NCBI RefSeq assembly: GCF_009617755.1
Contig: NZ_BGZH01000001.1
Coordinates: 620,001-684,000, forward strand
Reading direction: 5' to 3'
Origin: Marinobacter salsuginis
Lineage (GTDB): Bacteria; Pseudomonadota; Gammaproteobacteria; Pseudomonadales; Oleiphilaceae
Length of the DNA stretch: 64,000 nt
Shown here: one piece after another, positions 37,625 through 47,028 of the stretch
How the letters are laid out: every line of letters starts with the position of its first letter
How positions within the stretch are numbered: the stretch's first letter is position 1
Position numbers and translations under genes: made by a program
The notes under the pieces: model-generated
Told to the model about the DNA's origin: nothing
The model's database searches: none
The model's input: the letters and a program-made list of their open reading frames with translations, nothing else

Positions 37625-39070
37625 TCAAATATAAGGAATCAAAGACTCCCCATACAAATGCAAATCTTCCAGAATATGTCGCCGTTGCGGCGTCAATTCA
37701 GGGTCCGCCGCCAGGCGCTGTAATTCCTGGGCGTACGCCTCTAGAGACCGCCACCCTTTCTTCGGGTGCATCAATCTCTGGCTACGGAACTCCTCCCATC
37801 GCTCCAGCTCCTCACCCATCAGGCTGCCCGGATAGTTCCGAGCCCGATAGCGAAACAGCAGCTCCTGCAGGCGATTGTCTTCGAACGTCACATCCAGCTC
37901 GCCGAGCGTCTCGATCGGCTGTTCCAGCACCCAGTTCAGCTTCTCTCGGTCGGCTTTGCTGATGAAGCCACCTGCATAGAGCTGCTCATCCGGGTCTGTC
38001 AGATCGCTCTCGTGGGGCTGGTCGAAGGCCTCGGCAATTCTGGCTGGCAGATCCGGGGCCTTGCGCAGCATGGCGAGATTGGCCCGCAGGGTATCCCCAT
38101 CCAGGGCCAACTCTTCGAGGCGCTCCGGAGAAAGGGTGGATAACATGTTCGCTGGCGCCAGCACCGGGCATTTATTCAACTGCACCCCTTTCAGCGGAAA
38201 GCGGCTCACGCCCTCCCCCAATTCTGACTGGGAAGTAAACACCCGCTCACGAATCTGATCAGCGCTGGCGTTGATCAACTCGGTGGGGTCTTCCCTAAGG
38301 TCGTAAACAATCACCAGGTTCTTATTGGTGGGATGTTCGGCCACCGGAGCCACCAAGGCGCAGCATCCCCGGCTAGCCGGGTACTTGGCGGATATATGGA
38401 ACACCGGCTTCATGGTGGCGGTATCCAGCATGGCGCGGGCAGAGTGTTTATCCTTGTTCTGCAACACAAAATCAAAGAGCTTTGGCTGCTTCTCCTTGAT
38501 CAGTTTGGCCACTGCAATAGTTGCCTCAACATCCGACATGGCATCGTGGGCCGCCTCGTGTGCGATTCCGTTGGCAACCGTTAGCTCCTCCAGTTTGAAA
38601 CTGGGGCTCCCATCTTCCTTGCGGGGCCAGTTGATACCCTCCGGTCGCAGGGCGTACGTCAGGCGCACCATGTCAATAATGTCCCAGCGGGAATTGCCAT
38701 TCTGCCACTCGCGGGCATAGGGATCCCGAAGGTTGCGGTAGAGGGTGTGGCGGGTCACTTCATCATCAAAGCGCAGGCTGTTGTAGCCCACCACACAGGT
38801 GCCTGGCTGGCTGAAGGCCTCGTTGATCTGCTCGATAAACTCAGCCTCAGGAAACCCGTCTTCCAGAGCTTTCTGGGGCGTAATGCCGGTAATCAGGCAG
38901 GCTTCCGGCGATGGCAGGTAGTCGTCCGCTGGCTTACAGTAAATCACCAGCGGGTCTTCGATGATGTTGAGATCCGCATCCGTTCGCACGCCGGCAAACT
39001 GGGAAGGCCTGTCGTGAACCGGGTCTACCCCGAAAGTTTCGTAATCGTGCCAGTAAAACGAGCGGATCAA
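37625..39070 (-). CDS. sbcB: Exodeoxyribonuclease I
   Basis: 481 residues, 3' to 5' single-strand DNA exonuclease of the DEDD family, used in recombination and mismatch repair. Motifs are FYWHDYETFG (Exo I), VVGYNSLRFDDEVTRHTLYRN (Exo II), and HDAMSDVEATIAVAKL (Exo III), then the SH3-like and C-terminal helical domains. The start is taken as the TTG at 39070, which has AGGAG nine bases upstream. The ATG at 39118 touches the preceding stop codon, has no ribosome site and would add 16 residues not expected from the family. Confidence 0.93.
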   Translation of the reverse strand: MIRSFYWHDYETFGVDPVHDRPSQFAGVRTDADLNIIEDPLVIYCKPADDYLPSPEACLITGITPQKALEDGFPEAEFIEQINEAFSQPGTCVVGYNSLRFDDEVTRHTLYRNLRDPYAREWQNGNSRWDIIDMVRLTYALRPEGINWPRKEDGSPSFKLEELTVANGIAHEAAHDAMSDVEATIAVAKLIKEKQPKLFDFVLQNKDKHSARAMLDTATMKPVFHISAKYPASRGCCALVAPVAEHPTNKNLVIVYDLREDPTELINASADQIRERVFTSQSELGEGVSRFPLKGVQLNKCPVLAPANMLSTLSPERLEELALDGDTLRANLAMLRKAPDLPARIAEAFDQPHESDLTDPDEQLYAGGFISKADREKLNWVLEQPIETLGELDVTFEDNRLQELLFRYRARNYPGSLMGEELERWEEFRSQRLMHPKKGWRSLEAYAQELQRLAADPELTPQRRHILEDLHLYGESLIPYI

Positions 39071-39118
39071 GGGATTAGGCTCCTGCCGAATGAATTTGCA
39101 CTGGCAGGAGTTTAGCAT

Positions 39119-39994
39119 TTAAAACAATCGGGTACCCATATCGTCCCGATGGGTCTGCAGCCGGTCCACACCCTGGGTGATCAGTTGGCTCATATCCACT
39201 TTCATGCTTGTGGGCAGATTAATAAACACGCCCTTTCCAGCATTGATCACCGTGGCGCCATCCGGGCTCTGCCAGTCCACCCCTTCACGCTGGAAACCAA
39301 TGAAGAAGTCGCTGGTGAAATCAGTCACCCCATCGACACCCTCTTCCCCAACATACAGCGACTGCAGGTGGGTTAATGGTGCGCAGTTAGTGCCAGAGGC
39401 ACAGTCTGCCGTTCCATCGTCAATGCCGATATGACTGGCCCGGTATCGGGTGGCCTGAGTGTTCCCATCAAACAGGGTCGCGTCGAATTCCTGCCCGGAG
39501 CCATCCACCAGTTTAAGGCCGATATCGCCACTGAAACTGCTGGTAAGCGAGGAAACCGATCCCCTCGCCTGCTCAAACCCCATACGGAAGCCGGAAAGCT
39601 TCCCCTCGGCAGGGTCTTCCGCAAGCTCGATATAAGGCTTGAACGCCTCGAAATGAACGGTGTCTCCGGCACTGTAGGTGCGGCCGTTGAACTGCTCACC
39701 GTCATTACGGGCAATATGCCCGAGCGCCACATGCTGGGCAGCAAAGTCCACCCCGCCATCAATGTCGCCGGCTTGCACGTCATCCACATTCATCCGGGTT
39801 TCCACATCCATGGTCAGCGTCATACGCGTGAACGCATGGGTATCCCCAGGAATGTTCTCGATCTGCATAAAAGCCTGCCCGGTCACCTCACCCATTGTTT
39901 CCTCTGAAATGGGCTTCAGTTCGGCCTGGGCAACGGGCGCAATACCCAGGCAGAACAGGGTGACGGCAGCGTATCCATACGCTCGCTGTCTCAT
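39119..39994 (-). CDS. Exported protein of unknown function
   Basis: 291 residues with a Sec signal peptide (residues about 1-24, cleavage after VAQA). The mature start ELKPISEETMGEVTGQAFMQIE matches a set of exported gammaproteobacterial proteins of the DUF6160 type, found beside filament or surface-protein genes. The rest is predicted beta-rich with SGDIGLKLVDGSGQEFDATLF and two cysteines in DCASGTNCAP that could form a disulphide. No enzymatic motif. The stop adjoins the open frame of sbcB, so the two may be co-transcribed. Confidence 0.7.
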   Translation of the reverse strand: MRQRAYGYAAVTLFCLGIAPVAQAELKPISEETMGEVTGQAFMQIENIPGDTHAFTRMTLTMDVETRMNVDDVQAGDIDGGVDFAAQHVALGHIARNDGEQFNGRTYSAGDTVHFEAFKPYIELAEDPAEGKLSGFRMGFEQARGSVSSLTSSFSGDIGLKLVDGSGQEFDATLFDGNTQATRYRASHIGIDDGTADCASGTNCAPLTHLQSLYVGEEGVDGVTDFTSDFFIGFQREGVDWQSPDGATVINAGKGVFINLPTSMKVDMSQLITQGVDRLQTHRDDMGTRLF

Positions 39995-40345
39995 ATTTTG
40001 CGTCTCTGAATTAGTTATTTAGAGTCAGTTTCCGACGCCCGACTCTTCTGCAGCCCGGTTTATTTTTGGTTTTTCGGTGCTCACAGGCGGCAGGGATTTA
40101 CATTATTTTTTATTTGCCGCAAACACACTATAACCAAGGCAGATCGGCCAATAGAGTGAGCAGAGTCACAATCACCATTTACAATTCAGTAATACTCAAC
40201 CAACTTTGAATACAGTCACAAAACCTTTGCCTTAAAATACTTACAACACCTTACCAATTGTTACGCATGCTGTAGCAAACGTGTACATAACAAAGACTAC
40301 TGGTATACTTTCGCACCTTATGAGCAACCCCCTACGGCCCCATCG
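39995..40345. other. 351-base divergent intergenic region
   Basis: AT-rich spacer between the exported protein gene and the receiver-CheC gene. A good extended -10 promoter for the rightward gene lies at 40282-40309. I see no ORF with a ribosome site and no RNA gene in the rest. Confidence 0.6.
40282..40309 (+). promoter_or_regulatory. Sigma-70 promoter, extended -10
   Basis: TGTACA and TATACT are separated by 16 bases, and the -10 is preceded by TGG, giving an extended -10 TGGTATACT. It lies 37 bases before the ATG of the receiver-CheC gene. Confidence 0.6.
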
Positions 40346-41374
40346 ATGACCACCCGCATTCTGATCTGCGACGACTCTGCCCTGGCCAGAAAGCAAATGG
40401 CCCGAGCCCTGCCAGAAGGATTGCGCGGGGACGTCAGTTTTGCGAAAGACGGTGTGGAAGCACTGGAGAAGCTGCGGCGGCACGAGGCTGAGCTGATGTT
40501 CCTGGACCTAAACATGCCGGAGATGGACGGCTACCAGGTGCTGGAACAGGTTCGCAAGGAAGATCTGCCGGTGATGACCATCGTGGTTTCCGGCGATATT
40601 CAGCCTGAAGCCCGGGAACGGGTCAAAAAACTCGGCGCCCTCGACTTCATCAAGAAGCCAACCGAAACGCACATCGTGCTCGACCTGTTGGTGGAATACG
40701 GGGTGTACCGCCCCGGAGAACTCGAAGACACAGCGCTGCAGGATACCAGCCTCAAGAATTCAGGCAGCGCCACTCCGGAGATCTCCGTTTCCCTGAACGA
40801 CTACCTGCAGGAAATCTCCAACGTCGCCATGGGTCGGTCTTCGGATCTGCTGGCCCGCCTGCTACGGGTTTTCGTGAAACAACCGATACCCAAGGTCGCG
40901 TTCCTGGCCAACTCCGAACTGCACATGGCCATTTCCTCGGTCAGCGACAGCGACACCTATTCTGCGGTGTGCCAGGGATTCACCGGGGCCGGCATCGCCG
41001 GAGAGGCTCTTCTGCTGTTTGCAGATGCCAGCTTCCGGGAAATGGCAGAGATGCTTCACTACGACACCCTCGAAGGCGAGGCGGTAAACGTGGAGGTGCT
41101 GATGGACATGTCCAGCATACTCTTCGGCGCCTTCCTCAAGGGCATCGGCGACCAGCTGGACCTGAAACTCGGCCTTGGCCACCCCACCGTGCTTGGCCAG
41201 CATCGGCAGATCACCGAATTGCTCGAACACCACAGCGCCCGTGAAGAACAGCTGCTGTGCATCGAAATCTGCTATGCCCTGGAAGACAGGGACATCGAAT
41301 GCGACATGCTGATCCTCCTCACCGAGGATTCAGTGCCTTTTCTCGAAGATCGCCTGCAATATCTGGTGGACTGA
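40346..41374 (+). CDS. Response regulator with CheC/CheX-like phosphatase domain
   Basis: 342 residues. The receiver domain (about 3-120) has ICDDSALARKQ, phospho-acceptor Asp near residue 54 (LFLDLNMPEMDGYQ), the Ser of VVSGD and the Lys in FIKKPTE. After a linker, residues about 155-340 resemble CheC-like phosphatases of chemotaxis (MGRSSDLLARLL, VNVEVLMDMSSILFGAFLKGIGDQL). A receiver fused to CheC could dephosphorylate CheY-type proteins or itself. A diguanylate cyclase gene starts three bases after the stop, which makes a coupled pair. Confidence 0.88.
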   Translation: MTTRILICDDSALARKQMARALPEGLRGDVSFAKDGVEALEKLRRHEAELMFLDLNMPEMDGYQVLEQVRKEDLPVMTIVVSGDIQPEARERVKKLGALDFIKKPTETHIVLDLLVEYGVYRPGELEDTALQDTSLKNSGSATPEISVSLNDYLQEISNVAMGRSSDLLARLLRVFVKQPIPKVAFLANSELHMAISSVSDSDTYSAVCQGFTGAGIAGEALLLFADASFREMAEMLHYDTLEGEAVNVEVLMDMSSILFGAFLKGIGDQLDLKLGLGHPTVLGQHRQITELLEHHSAREEQLLCIEICYALEDRDIECDMLILLTEDSVPFLEDRLQYLVD

Positions 41375-41377
41375 CTA

Positions 41378-42331
41378 ATGGCCATAGATGAATCTGAAGC
41401 CAACTCCTTTCACTGGCTGATGGACATGCTGGAATCCGTGGAGGTGGGCCTTGTGGTGCTCGACCTTGATTTCAGGGTGGAAGTCTGGAACGGCTTCATG
41501 GAGAACCACAGCGGCATCACAGCGAGCAAGATCCAGGGCCAGGTATTGTTCGACGTATTCCTAGATATCCCAAAGGCCTGGTTGACCCGTAAAGTGGACG
41601 CCGTCGCCTTGCTTAATACCAAAGCGTTCACCTCATGGGAGCAGCGCCCTTACCTGTTCCAGTTCCGCAATACCCGGCCCATCACAGGCACGGAAAAGTA
41701 TATGTTCCAGAACCTCACCATCAGCCCGCTCTCCGGCACCAACGGGGAGGTCGAGAAAGTGTGCCTGATGGTGTACGACGTTACTGACATCGCCAGCAGC
41801 AAAATGGCCCTCGAACGGGCCAACGAGCAGCTGGCCAAACTGAGCATGACAGATCGTCTCACCGGCCTGCTCAATCGGGGAACGTGGGAAAACCTGGTGG
41901 ACGCAGAGTTCGAACGCTTCCGCCGCTATGGCCACACCACCAGCCTGGTGATGTTTGATATCGACCATTTCAAGCCAGTGAACGACACCCATGGGCACCT
42001 GGCCGGGGACGAAGTAATCAAGCATACGGCCAGGGTCACCCGCAATGCCATCCGCCAGTCCGACAGCGCCGGCCGCTACGGTGGCGAGGAATTCGGCATC
42101 ATACTGCCGGAAACCGATGCCGAAGGCGCAAGAATCATCTGCGAGCGGATACGGGAAAGCATTGAACAGAGCGTGGTGGAAACCAGCGCGGCAGCCATCC
42201 GCTACACCATCAGCATCGGCATTGCCCAGTTAACGGACGAGCCTGAGAACTATATGCAGTGGATGCAGAAGGCAGACGAGGCGTTATACGCGGCAAAGGA
42301 AGGTGGTCGAAACCGGGTAGTGGTGGGTTGA
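41378..42331 (+). CDS. PAS-GGDEF diguanylate cyclase
   Basis: 317 residues, no membrane segment. The N-terminal PAS domain is at about residues 15-140 (VEVGLVVLDLDFRVEVWNGFMENHSG), then a coiled linker and a GGDEF domain with intact signature GGEEF near residue 235. The inhibitory I-site RQSD stands five residues before it, so feedback inhibition by c-di-GMP is expected. Metal and substrate residues FDIDHFKPVNDTHGH are present. It is translationally coupled to the receiver-CheC gene, so that regulator probably controls its output. This is the only GGDEF domain in the window with an intact active site. Confidence 0.94.
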   Translation: MAIDESEANSFHWLMDMLESVEVGLVVLDLDFRVEVWNGFMENHSGITASKIQGQVLFDVFLDIPKAWLTRKVDAVALLNTKAFTSWEQRPYLFQFRNTRPITGTEKYMFQNLTISPLSGTNGEVEKVCLMVYDVTDIASSKMALERANEQLAKLSMTDRLTGLLNRGTWENLVDAEFERFRRYGHTTSLVMFDIDHFKPVNDTHGHLAGDEVIKHTARVTRNAIRQSDSAGRYGGEEFGIILPETDAEGARIICERIRESIEQSVVETSAAAIRYTISIGIAQLTDEPENYMQWMQKADEALYAAKEGGRNRVVVG

Positions 42332-42333
42332 TA

Positions 42334-42359
42334 GCCCCTCTCCATTCGAGGAGAAGGGC
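42334..42359. terminator. Convergent hairpin
   Basis: The arms GCCCCTCTCC / GAGGAGAAGGGC pair with small bulges around ATTC, between the converging cyclase and mvaT genes. There is no T run. Confidence 0.4.
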
Positions 42360-42368
42360 CAACTGACA

Positions 42369-42737
42369 TCAGTCCTGCTGCCAGCTCTGCACAGCTTCCT
42401 TACCATGCTTCTGACGCCATTCATTCAGCGTCTTGTGGTTGCCACCGCGGGTTTTGACCACTTCACCGGTGTGCGGGTTCTTGTAGGTCTTCATCGGGCG
42501 CTTCGGGCGGCTGCCAGAAGTTGAATCAGATTTGCCGCCCGACACGGAAGGATCGATTGCAGAAAGAATCTGAAGTACATCCTTCGGTGACTTGTCATAC
42601 TCCTTCATCAAGGCGCGAACCTTGTTTTCAAACTCCAGTTCACCTTTCAGAGCCTGGTCTTTTTCAAGCTGTTCCAGCTCTGCAGCAAGCTTTTCCATAA
42701 GCTGTTTTTTCTGGTAATAGTCGTTAATCTTTGCCAT
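42369..42737 (-). CDS. mvaT: H-NS family nucleoid protein, MvaT type
   Basis: 122 residues. An N-terminal coiled oligomerisation helix (YYQKKQLMEKLAAELEQLEKD) is followed by a Ser/Gly linker and the C-terminal DNA-binding domain TYKNPHTGEVVKTRGGNHKTL with the RGGN hook that enters the minor groove of AT-rich DNA. MvaT-type proteins silence AT-rich foreign DNA. The gene is followed upstream by an AT-rich promoter region (42738-42880), compatible with autoregulation. The AT-rich polysaccharide genes at 58-62 kb would be natural targets. Confidence 0.93.
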   Translation of the reverse strand: MAKINDYYQKKQLMEKLAAELEQLEKDQALKGELEFENKVRALMKEYDKSPKDVLQILSAIDPSVSGGKSDSTSGSRPKRPMKTYKNPHTGEVVKTRGGNHKTLNEWRQKHGKEAVQSWQQD

Positions 42738-42880
42738 GGAATTAAAACCTTATTCAAATAGGGGTTTTAAAAAACTTAAATGGAGTTGACTAAAAGTCTC
42801 GGGAATAATAAATCAATCAATCGGGTGCCGCAAAGTTTATTTATTTAAGAGTTATTGATTCCGGGAATTCTTAAATTGGT

Positions 42881-44272
42881 TCAACTGCCAAGTGGAATCA
42901 AAACCTCGGAGGATAAAAGTCTACCCAGCTCTTTTTTAAATGCCTGTTTAGCGCCTTCGTCCCCGTGAACAATACGAATTTCTTGCGGGGCTTGGGAAAT
43001 ACCCTGAATAAATCGAAGTAAATCCGATTGCCCCGCATGGGCGGAATACCCACTTACCTGATGAATCCGGGCCCGAATATCATATTGGTTTCCATCAAAC
43101 TGAACCCAGCCCCCTTTGGGGCCATAGTTCAAGATATCACGCCCGGGAGTGCCCGCGGCCTGATATCCCACAAACAATACATCATTTCGCTTATCACCCA
43201 ACATTGCTTTGAGATAATTGACGATGCGGCCGCCAGCACACATCCCGGAACCGGCCAAAACCACACAGGGGCGATGAGACCGCGCCAAATAATCCACAGC
43301 ATTCAGATGTTCTTCATGGGAACTAATCACCGTCAGTTGTTCAAACGACAACGGGTGCCGCCCTTGCTTAACCAACTCAGTGGCCTCGGCATCCCAATAG
43401 GGTTTCAAATCCCGATATATCCGCGTGAACTCTGCGGCCAACGGTGAATCCACGACTATTTCCAGATTATTCCAAAGCTCTCCGCCAAACTCATGAATCA
43501 GACTTTCAATCTCGTAAAGCAGCTCCTGCGTCCGGCCAATACTGAACGCAGGCACCAAAACCGTCCCACCATCTTCAAGGGCATGCTCCAATACTCCCTT
43601 CAACCGGTAACGGCGCGTTTCCCGGCCCTCGTGATCCTTATCCCCATAAGTACTCTCAATCACCAGCCGATCCGCCCGTTCCGGCGATTGCGGGGCTGGT
43701 AACAATGGCGCGTGAGGCGCCCCGAGATCGCCGCTGAACACAACCCGCTCTTCAATCCCCCCTTCATGGGCATCGCACTCAACATACGCAGAGCCAAGAA
43801 TATGCCCAGCTCTCTGAAGCCGAACTGACAGCGAGCAACCACCCTCAGCAAACACCGAATGCCACTGGCCAAAAGACACCGGCACCAAGCGGGAACGAAT
43901 CAGCCCCAGAACCCGCTCAATCAATTGCCGGTCACGGGTAAACCCGATCTTAAGGGCATCTTCCAGAATCTCCGGCAGCATAATCGCCGAGGGTTCGGAA
44001 CAGATGATGGGGCCGTCGAACCCCGCCGCCAGCAAATAAGGAATGCGGCCGACGTGGTCGATATGCACATGGGTGACCACTAAAGCCCGGATGTGTTCGA
44101 TTGGAAAATCAATGGAGAGATCGGAGGCGGAAGCGCCGCGGCTTTCGTCCTGGCCCTGGAACAGGCCGCAGTCGATGAGGATTCCGCTCCTCTGGGCTCC
44201 TCGACCAACGGTAAGTTCGTGGCAGGAGCCGGTTACGCCAGAAGTGGCGCCGTGGTGAGCTATTGAAATCAT
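42881..44272 (-). CDS. MBL-fold beta-CASP ribonuclease-like protein
   Basis: 463 residues. The metallo-beta-lactamase core carries HVHIDHVGR (the HxHxDH metal motif), the downstream His in AGHILGSAYVE and the Asp in VVFSGDLG. The beta-CASP part has ESTYGDKDH, VPAFSIGRTQELLYEI, VVLAGSGMCAGGRI, and the C-terminal histidine in GYSAHAGQ. The family includes RNA-processing nucleases (CPSF73-like, YsH1). Zinc-dependent RNA cleavage is likely; the substrate is unknown. It lies 70 bases after pseI on the same strand and is probably not part of sugar synthesis. Confidence 0.9.
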   Translation of the reverse strand: MISIAHHGATSGVTGSCHELTVGRGAQRSGILIDCGLFQGQDESRGASASDLSIDFPIEHIRALVVTHVHIDHVGRIPYLLAAGFDGPIICSEPSAIMLPEILEDALKIGFTRDRQLIERVLGLIRSRLVPVSFGQWHSVFAEGGCSLSVRLQRAGHILGSAYVECDAHEGGIEERVVFSGDLGAPHAPLLPAPQSPERADRLVIESTYGDKDHEGRETRRYRLKGVLEHALEDGGTVLVPAFSIGRTQELLYEIESLIHEFGGELWNNLEIVVDSPLAAEFTRIYRDLKPYWDAEATELVKQGRHPLSFEQLTVISSHEEHLNAVDYLARSHRPCVVLAGSGMCAGGRIVNYLKAMLGDKRNDVLFVGYQAAGTPGRDILNYGPKGGWVQFDGNQYDIRARIHQVSGYSAHAGQSDLLRFIQGISQAPQEIRIVHGDEGAKQAFKKELGRLLSSEVLIPLGS

Positions 44273-44342
44273 TCTTGAACGTCCTTGTTGATAATTCTGA
44301 ACCCGGCCCAGTCCCGGGCCAAGTTTTCTATTCGCTTACAGG

Positions 44343-45395
44343 TTACCGAAAATCCTGTTCTCTGACCGGAGAGTTCCTGCTGATGTCATGCCTTGCGACC
44401 TTGCCAACAACGGCTTGCAGATGCTTTGGCGCCAGCCCGAAACCCGGGCGAACACTGCGAACATCTTTCCCGGATATGACGTCCCCCGCCTTGATATCAT
44501 TCACAAAGTACAGGGAACGGCGAAACAGCGCGTTTCCTTGCTCGCTGGATTTCCTACCGTAATCAACCTTTCCTAAAGCTTTCCACGCTGTCTTGCTGTC
44601 CCGGCAAAGTGCTTTGAGATCCTCAGGCTCGAGGGAAAAACTGTCATCGGGACCGCCACCAGAACGGTCGAGCGTGAAGTGCTTTTCAATGATTGAGGCG
44701 CCCAGCACAACACTGGCAATCGCCGTTGTGTTGTCCAGGGTGTGATCCGACAACCCCGTAACCAGACCAAAACGCTGCTGCATGTCCACAATGGTTCGCA
44801 GGTTGTAGTCTTCCGCTGGCGCCGGATAGCCACTCACGCAGTGAAGAACCGCTAGCTGTTTACACCCCGCCCCCCGTGCGGCATTAATGGCCTCCTGAAT
44901 TTCTTCTGCGTCCGCCATTCCGGTGGAAATAATCATCGGTTTGCCGGTGTGAGCCACGTACTCAATCAACGGCAGATCCACCGCCTCGAACGAGGCGATC
45001 TTGTAGGCTGGTGCCCCGAGTTCCTCTAGCAGATCTACAGCAGTGGTATCGAACGGCGAACTGAAAATCGTAATCCCCCGCTCCCTGGCTCGCTCAAATA
45101 GCGGCTTGTGCCACTCCCAGGGCATGTGAGCCTCTTCATACAACTCATAGAGGGTTCGACCGTCCCAGAGCCCACCTTTGATTTTGAATTCATCAGCATC
45201 GGAGTCCAGGGTGATGGTATCGGGCCGGTAAGTCTGCAACTTTACCGCGTCTGCCCCGGCTTCGGCCGCTTCATCAATGATCTTAAGAGCCGTTTCAAGC
45301 TTACCGTTATGATTAGCAGACAGCTCTGCAATTATGTAAGGCGTCTGAGATGATGAAATTTCGCGACCATCAATGACAATTTTTGCTTCACTCAT
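44343..45395 (-). CDS. pseI: Pseudaminic acid synthase
   Basis: 350 residues. It condenses 2,4-diacetamido-2,4,6-trideoxy-L-altrose with phosphoenolpyruvate to give pseudaminic acid. The NeuB-type TIM barrel carries YIIAELSANHNGKLE, DAVKLQTYRPDTITL, STGMADAEEI and IIEKHFTLDRSGGGPD, followed by a C-terminal SAF domain (RRSLYFVNDIKAGDVIS, GFGLAPKHL). DAVKLQTY with the TLDRSGGGPDDSFS loop points to the pseudaminic rather than sialic branch. AGGG lies eight bases before the ATG at 45395. Last gene of the pse operon. Confidence 0.95.
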   Translation of the reverse strand: MSEAKIVIDGREISSSQTPYIIAELSANHNGKLETALKIIDEAAEAGADAVKLQTYRPDTITLDSDADEFKIKGGLWDGRTLYELYEEAHMPWEWHKPLFERARERGITIFSSPFDTTAVDLLEELGAPAYKIASFEAVDLPLIEYVAHTGKPMIISTGMADAEEIQEAINAARGAGCKQLAVLHCVSGYPAPAEDYNLRTIVDMQQRFGLVTGLSDHTLDNTTAIASVVLGASIIEKHFTLDRSGGGPDDSFSLEPEDLKALCRDSKTAWKALGKVDYGRKSSEQGNALFRRSLYFVNDIKAGDVISGKDVRSVRPGFGLAPKHLQAVVGKVARHDISRNSPVREQDFR

Positions 45396-45413
45396 AAACA
45401 CGCCCTTAAATCT

Positions 45414-45920
45414 TTATTTCGCGTTTGTCCACTCGTCAGCCAGAAGGCCGAAACAGATAACGTCTTGATAACGCTCGCCATCGTAGTGCTGCTCTCTAAG
45501 GACACCTTCCCGGGTGAATCCTAGGCGCTCATGGAAGCGGATTGACCGTTCGTTAAAACCAAGCGCCTGCCCGCAGAGTTTATGCATTTCCAGCTCTTCA
45601 AAGGCGTACTTCAAGGCAGCCTCACCAAGCGACCGCCCGGTTCCTGGCTCTGAGTCCGGCGCTAGATAGAAGCCCCAGTCTGCAACCTGGGCGCAGCGGG
45701 TCGAAGAGATATTTACGAAGCCTAACGGGGCCGAATCCACTTCGTAGATCAGCAGCCACACGCCGGAGGCTTCACTGTTCCGAGCAAACCACTGCTCATG
45801 CTCTTCGGGGGAGATTTCATGGCTGGTGTACATAAACTGGCGCACATTGGGATGATTTCGCCAATTGAGAACCCGCGCCAGATCCCCGGAGCGCATAGGT
45901 CTCAGCAGCCGCCTACTCAT
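45414..45920 (-). CDS. pseH: UDP-4-amino sugar N-acetyltransferase
   Basis: 168 residues, GNAT acetyltransferase. It transfers acetyl from acetyl-CoA to the 4-amino group in pseudaminic acid synthesis. GNAT features are LRPMRSGDLARVLNWRNHP, the acetyl-CoA loop region GTGRSLGEAALKYAF, and NERSIRFHERLGFTREG. The start at 45920 overlaps the end of pseG by eight bases and has GAGG upstream; longer open frames upstream only overprint pseG. Fits between pseG and pseI. Confidence 0.93.
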   Translation of the reverse strand: MSRRLLRPMRSGDLARVLNWRNHPNVRQFMYTSHEISPEEHEQWFARNSEASGVWLLIYEVDSAPLGFVNISSTRCAQVADWGFYLAPDSEPGTGRSLGEAALKYAFEELEMHKLCGQALGFNERSIRFHERLGFTREGVLREQHYDGERYQDVICFGLLADEWTNAK

Positions 45921-47028
45921 CCGAAACCTCCTGGAGGGCATCAGCCACACGCCGCACACCCAAGCCATCGCAGATTGCAGCAGCATTCTGGCTCATTTCA
46001 AGCAACCTTCCGGGCGCGAATACGTCACTTATCGCCCGGGGCAATGTCTCTTCAATAGCGTCCGGCCAACCCAAACTAAGTGATGCGCCCGCTCGTTTCA
46101 GTGCCTCAGCGCCCGGCCGCTGGTTGTCAGCCATTACCACGAGCAAACTGGGCAAACCAAGGCAGCAGCGTTCCCAGGCAGAGCCTCCAGCGGCCCCGAT
46201 GGCAAAATCTGCCTGACTCATCAGCTCCGCCATGTTATTGGCATTTACTACTACCCGTGCATCCAGACGCATTGATTCCGCTTGCTCTCTCACCTCGTCA
46301 ATATGAGGACAGGCTGCCCCGAGAACGACGGTAACCCGATAAGCGGAAATAGCCTCGATGGTATCCAATACCCGCAGAACATCGCCGGTAACATTCGTCG
46401 CATCCACGCCACCCATACTAACGAGAATGTTCCCGGGCTCCCGAGTTTGCCGTGCTTCAAGGGACATGACACGTATCCGTGAGAACTCGGGCCGAAGCAA
46501 AGCGTAATCAGAGCCAATCAGCTGCTTGGCGTGGCCCGGTACCAGGCCATCGTAATCATCCGGTTTACGCCCAAGATTCTGGTCCAGAAGCAAATCACAC
46601 TGGTGCCTTCGGTCCGCAAGGTCATCGATGGCCATCAGGCGCCGGCAACAAACAAACACCTTAGACTCCCAGCGATAATCGAGTGCGTAGTGGTCTACCA
46701 CCAGCCATTCCAACTCTATTCCTTTCAATGCCTGCAGAGTGTCAGAGGCATCGGCTTCCCAACCCACTCCCAGCCAGCCGGCGTGGGGTGGCTCACTTTC
46801 AGAACGACGAGCGCTTTTCTCCGTCCCTCCAGATGAAAGCATCAAAAAATGATGCCCCCTGCTGCGCACTGCACTCTCCAGACTTCCTGGCTTCTGCCGC
46901 ATTACGAAATAACATCGGGCACCTTTCTCTGCCAGTGCGTCTGCCAGAGTGAGGCAACGCATCACATGGCCTGAACCTGCAAGCGTGGAGGCATCAACCC
47001 GGAAAGCCACTGCAAGCGATTCAGTCAT
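45913..47028 (-). CDS. pseG: UDP-2,4-diacetamido-2,4,6-trideoxy-beta-L-altropyranose hydrolase
   Basis: 371 residues. It removes UDP from the altrose intermediate, giving the free sugar for PseI. The fold is GT-B, MurG-like. Motifs are FRVDASTLAGSGHVMRCLTLA at the N-terminus with the catalytic His, VDHYALDYRWE, the central DDLADRRHQCDLLLDQN and the C-terminal GAAGGSAWERCCLGLPSLLVV nucleotide-binding loop. It overlaps pseF by eight bases and pseH by eight bases, a tightly packed operon. Confidence 0.94.
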   Translation of the reverse strand: MTESLAVAFRVDASTLAGSGHVMRCLTLADALAEKGARCYFVMRQKPGSLESAVRSRGHHFLMLSSGGTEKSARRSESEPPHAGWLGVGWEADASDTLQALKGIELEWLVVDHYALDYRWESKVFVCCRRLMAIDDLADRRHQCDLLLDQNLGRKPDDYDGLVPGHAKQLIGSDYALLRPEFSRIRVMSLEARQTREPGNILVSMGGVDATNVTGDVLRVLDTIEAISAYRVTVVLGAACPHIDEVREQAESMRLDARVVVNANNMAELMSQADFAIGAAGGSAWERCCLGLPSLLVVMADNQRPGAEALKRAGASLSLGWPDAIEETLPRAISDVFAPGRLLEMSQNAAAICDGLGVRRVADALQEVSDE

